DNA of 64,000 nt from BOG-908 sp965198825 (lineage in GTDB: Bacteria > Pseudomonadota > Alphaproteobacteria > Acetobacterales > Acetobacteraceae), in contig CBDAQB010000003.1 in assembly GCA_965198825.1 (NCBI GenBank), positions 1,364,001-1,428,000 on the forward strand, in the 5' to 3' direction. The notes under the pieces were generated by a model. It was not told the origin of the DNA. It did no database searches and saw only the letters and a list, made by a program, of their open reading frames with translations. Positions 61,704-64,000 of this stretch are shown piece after piece; position 1 is the stretch's first letter; every line of letters begins with the position of its first letter. The position numbers and the translations under genes were made by a program.

Positions 61704-61982
61704 TTGAAACCGCTGAGAGAGGGTTCGGCCCGCCCCAGGTGGAATGGCGCTCGCCCTACTATTTCGATCGAGCTCGCCATGGGCGTCACGATCGAAGCTC
61801 ACCGCTTGAAGCAGAAGATGTCGCTGCCGGCTCTTGCGGCGACGGCCGGCATTTCCGAGCCGGCCCTGTCGGATTACGAAGCCGGTGTCTGCCGTGCTCC
61901 CGCCGCCCATGTCCTCGCCATTGCGGACGCACTGGGCATAGCCGTGGGCCAGCTCTTCAGGCTGCATCCCAGCGCCAGCTAG
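61704..61982 (+). CDS. XRE-type HTH regulator (92 aa)
   Basis: A small DNA-binding protein. After a basic N-terminus (MKPLREGSARPRWNGARP) an HTH_3 domain covers about residues 28-88 (IEAHRLKQKMSLPALAATAG, then SEPALSDYEAGVCRAPAAHV and IADALGIAVGQLF). The start is taken as the TTG at 61704 because GAGGGGGAG lies about 6 nt upstream; a TTG at 61683 has no such site. It precedes the M20 peptidase by 68 nt on the same strand and might regulate it; that is an inference. Confidence 0.82.
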   Translation: MKPLREGSARPRWNGARPTISIELAMGVTIEAHRLKQKMSLPALAATAGISEPALSDYEAGVCRAPAAHVLAIADALGIAVGQLFRLHPSAS

Positions 61983-62050
61983 GCTTCTGGGTCGGGCGGG
62001 TCTTTTCGCGGGGTCTTCAGCCGGGGCGCAACGTCGGGCATAGTCGAGCC

Positions 62051-63514
62051 ATGAACGATGCACCCAGCCTTACCCATACCAGCCATACCCACACCAGCAC
62101 CGGTAGCGCCGCAGGCGACGCGGTGCTTGCCCGCCTCGCCCAGACACGCGAGGCCGCGCATGCGCGGCTGATGGATTTTCTGCGCATACCCAGCGTCAGC
62201 GCGCAGGCCGATCACGCCGCCGACTGCCGCCGTGCCGCCGTCTGGGCCATGGATGAGCTGAAGGCGATCGGGTTCACGACTCGCCTGTGCGAAACCGCGG
62301 GCCATCCTGTCGTCCTGGCCGAACATCCGGGTCCTGCAGTGTCAGGCGCAGACGGGCGAGCCATCCCGCACCTCCTCTATTATGGGCACTACGACGTGCA
62401 GCCGGCCGAGCCGCTCGATCTCTGGACCAGCCCTGCCTTCGAGCCGGTCATCACCGAAGGCCGCAACGGTCCGCGTATTGTTGCGCGCGGCGCGGTGGAC
62501 GACAAAGGCCAGGTCACCATGTGGCTCGAAGCCCTGCGCGCCTGGCACGAGGTTGCGGGCGGGCCGCCAGCGCGCATCACCGTCGTGCTCGAGGGCGAGG
62601 AGGAGGTCGGCAGCGCCAACCTCGAAGCCTTCCTCGAGGAACACCGGGATCTCCTCTCGAAAGCGGACGTCGCGGTGATTTCCGATACGGGCATGTGGGA
62701 TCCCGATACGCCCGCCATCACCACCCGCCTGCGCGGCATGGTCTATGCCGAAGTCCGGCTGCATGCCGCGTCCAAGGACCTGCATTCCGGCCTTTTCGGC
62801 GGCTCGGCCCTCAACCCGATCAACGCGCTCACCCGCATGCTCGGCGGCCTGCACGATGCCGAAGGGCGCGTGACGCTCCCCGGCTTCTACGACGGCGTGG
62901 ATCCGGTTTCCGCCGAGCAGGCCTCGCAATGGGCAAAGCTCGGCTTCGACGAAAGCGCCTTCCTCGGCGACATCGGCCTGACGCACCCGGCCGGCGAGAC
63001 CAACACGCCGGCTCTGCATCGCATGTGGGCGCGGCCGACCGCCGACATCAACGGCATCTGGGGCGGCTACCAGGGCATGGGTGCGAAAACCGTCATCGCG
63101 GCGGAAGCCGGCGCCAAAGTTTCGTTCCGCCTCGTCGGCCGCCAGGATCCGCCCAAGATCCTCGAAAGCTTCAAGGCCTGGCTGGCAGAACGGACACCGG
63201 CCGGCGCCCGCATCGAGGTGGAATCCTTCAGCATGGCGCCAGGTTTCGAAGTTCAGGCCGACAGCCACTGGATCACCACCGCCCGTCGCGTGCTCGCCGA
63301 CGAATTCGGCCGCGACGCCGTGCTCATCGGCTCAGGCGGTTCCATTCCGGTGGTTGAAAGCCTGCGCAGGATACTGGGCCTCGACACGCTGCTGATGGGC
63401 TTCGGCCTTGCCGATGACCAGGTCCATAGCCCTAATGAGAAATTCGATATCCGTTGCCTGGATCGCGGGACTTTTTCTCATGCCCGGTTGTTGGCGGCTG
63501 TCGGGAAGCAATAA
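62051..63514 (+). CDS. M20-family dipeptidase
   Basis: A 487-aa zinc peptidase. Metal-binding and catalytic motifs are in order: LLYYGHYDVQPAEP (His and the catalytic Asp), ARGAVDDKGQVTMWLEA (bridging Asp), LEGEEEVGSANL (general base Glu and ligand Glu), VAVISDTGMWD (ligand Asp), and the last ligand His in DDQVHSPNEKFD. The dimerisation domain lies between. The start is ATG at 62051 (MNDAPSLTHTSHTHTSTGS), with an odd His/Thr-rich N-terminus. Repeat N begins at its stop codon. Confidence 0.94.
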   Translation: MNDAPSLTHTSHTHTSTGSAAGDAVLARLAQTREAAHARLMDFLRIPSVSAQADHAADCRRAAVWAMDELKAIGFTTRLCETAGHPVVLAEHPGPAVSGADGRAIPHLLYYGHYDVQPAEPLDLWTSPAFEPVITEGRNGPRIVARGAVDDKGQVTMWLEALRAWHEVAGGPPARITVVLEGEEEVGSANLEAFLEEHRDLLSKADVAVISDTGMWDPDTPAITTRLRGMVYAEVRLHAASKDLHSGLFGGSALNPINALTRMLGGLHDAEGRVTLPGFYDGVDPVSAEQASQWAKLGFDESAFLGDIGLTHPAGETNTPALHRMWARPTADINGIWGGYQGMGAKTVIAAEAGAKVSFRLVGRQDPPKILESFKAWLAERTPAGARIEVESFSMAPGFEVQADSHWITTARRVLADEFGRDAVLIGSGGSIPVVESLRRILGLDTLLMGFGLADDQVHSPNEKFDIRCLDRGTFSHARLLAAVGKQ

Positions 63515-63650
63515 GGAAGCGCGTTCTTTTTTGAAAAAAAGAACCAAAAAACTTTTACCACTTTAGGCTCAGCCTTTCCGGTCAGCGCAGCTTAGTCGCA
63601 GAAGTTTTTTGCTTCTTTTTTTCAAAAAAGAAGACCTTCCTTCCTTCCCT
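63514..63650. repeat. Intergenic inverted-repeat element, full copy N
   Basis: Left arm GCGTTCTTTTTTG/AAAAAAAGAACC, right arm GCTTC..GAAGACC, centre GGCTCAGCCTTTCCGGT as in copy D. It starts at the M20 stop codon and ends 14 nt before mazG. Confidence 0.9.
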
Positions 63651-63664
63651 CCGGAGAAGCCGAC

Positions 63665-64000
63665 GTGTCCGAAGAAACAGCGCGTCTCCTGGAGATTATG
63701 GCACAACTGCGCGATCCGAAAACCGGTTGTCCGTGGGACAAGCAACAGGATTTCGCTTCCATCGCCCCCTACACGATCGAGGAAGCCTACGAAGTCGCTG
63801 ACGCGATCGCGCGCAAGGACTACGCTGCTCTTCCTGACGAACTGGGCGACCTTCTGTTCCAGGTCGTTTATCACGCTCGGCTTGGCGAAGAAGCCGGCCT
63901 TTTCAACTTTGCCGACGTGGCGCGTGCCATTTCCAACAAGATGGTTCGCCGCCACCCGCATGTCTTCGCCGGCGCATCGGATATGCCGGTGGATTTCTGG
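63665..64000 (+). CDS. mazG: Nucleoside triphosphate pyrophosphohydrolase MazG, 5' part
   Basis: The first 112 residues are in the window. The start is a GTG with TCCGGAG about 10 nt upstream. MazG removes pyrophosphate from (d)NTPs. Signatures are LLEIMAQLRDPKTGCPWDKQ, then YTIEEAYEVADAI with the metal-binding EExxE-type glutamates, LPDELGDLLFQVVYHARLG (ExxD pair), and KMVRRHPHVFA. It runs off the right edge. It lies directly after repeat copy N. Confidence 0.95.
   Translation, partial: MSEETARLLEIMAQLRDPKTGCPWDKQQDFASIAPYTIEEAYEVADAIARKDYAALPDELGDLLFQVVYHARLGEEAGLFNFADVARAISNKMVRRHPHVFAGASDMPVDFW

Overview
The window is high-GC alphaproteobacterial chromosome, most likely from an acid-tolerant member of the Acetobacteraceae. 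The support is indirect: an mdh-sucC-sucD-sucA-sucB-lpdA TCA operon with pdxA-pdxJ, many proline-, alanine- and arginine-rich proteins, and four secreted sedolisin-type (S53) peptidases, a family that usually works at acid pH. No rRNA, tRNA or CRISPR array was seen, so the taxonomic call is an inference.

Layout. 0-7 kb: 5' part of a BioF-like synthase, a LysR regulator, thioredoxin reductase, an Lrp/AsnC regulator, an ArnT/PMT-type membrane glycosyltransferase, and the flagellar stator genes in the order motB-motA. 7-13.6 kb: three tandem S53 peptidases, each with its own terminator hairpin. 13.8-24.6 kb (minus strand): the TCA block followed by pdxA-pdxJ. 24.9-28.6 kb: a phage-shock cluster. 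pspF is divergent from a 70-aa small protein gene, pspA and pspC, with a sigma-54 promoter and a candidate PspF site between them; a sulfotransferase overlaps the end of pspC. 28.8-29.2 kb: a decayed flavin-monooxygenase remnant. 29.76-33.4 kb: a visibly less GC-rich three-gene cassette (153-aa acidic protein, 689-aa PIN-domain protein, 370-aa AAA ATPase). It is bracketed on both sides by degenerate copies of one hairpin repeat and is the best candidate for an undescribed system. 33.8-40.1 kb: GFA-like protein, a hypothetical, a fourth S53 peptidase, a truncated PQQ-dehydrogenase remnant and two overlapping GT61 glycosyltransferases, one degenerate. 40-47 kb: thiE, an RNA methyltransferase overlapping a DEAD-box helicase, an MFS transporter and an exopolysaccharide-initiating sugar transferase. 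47.4-53.8 kb: two MdtB/MdtC-like RND pumps without an adaptor. 53.9-64 kb: small hypothetical, Uma2 protein, aldo/keto reductase, Cys/Met PLP enzyme, 40-aa small protein, tautomerase, penicillin acylase, two small genes, an M20 peptidase and the 5' part of mazG.

The most striking non-coding feature is a family of about 130-140 bp AT-rich inverted-repeat elements. There are nine full and five partial copies. Every copy lies within about 10 nt of a stop codon or overlaps it, and every full copy lies between codirectional genes. They interrupt the TCA, psp, mot and RND gene runs. Each can fold either as two small hairpins or as one stem of about 40 bp. In one case the element seems to supply the start codon and first residues of the next gene. 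Two other dispersed repeat families are present: a 'CACGAAGACACGGAG' family (three copies) and a 'GGTGCAATGC/GCATTGCACC' hairpin family (three loci).
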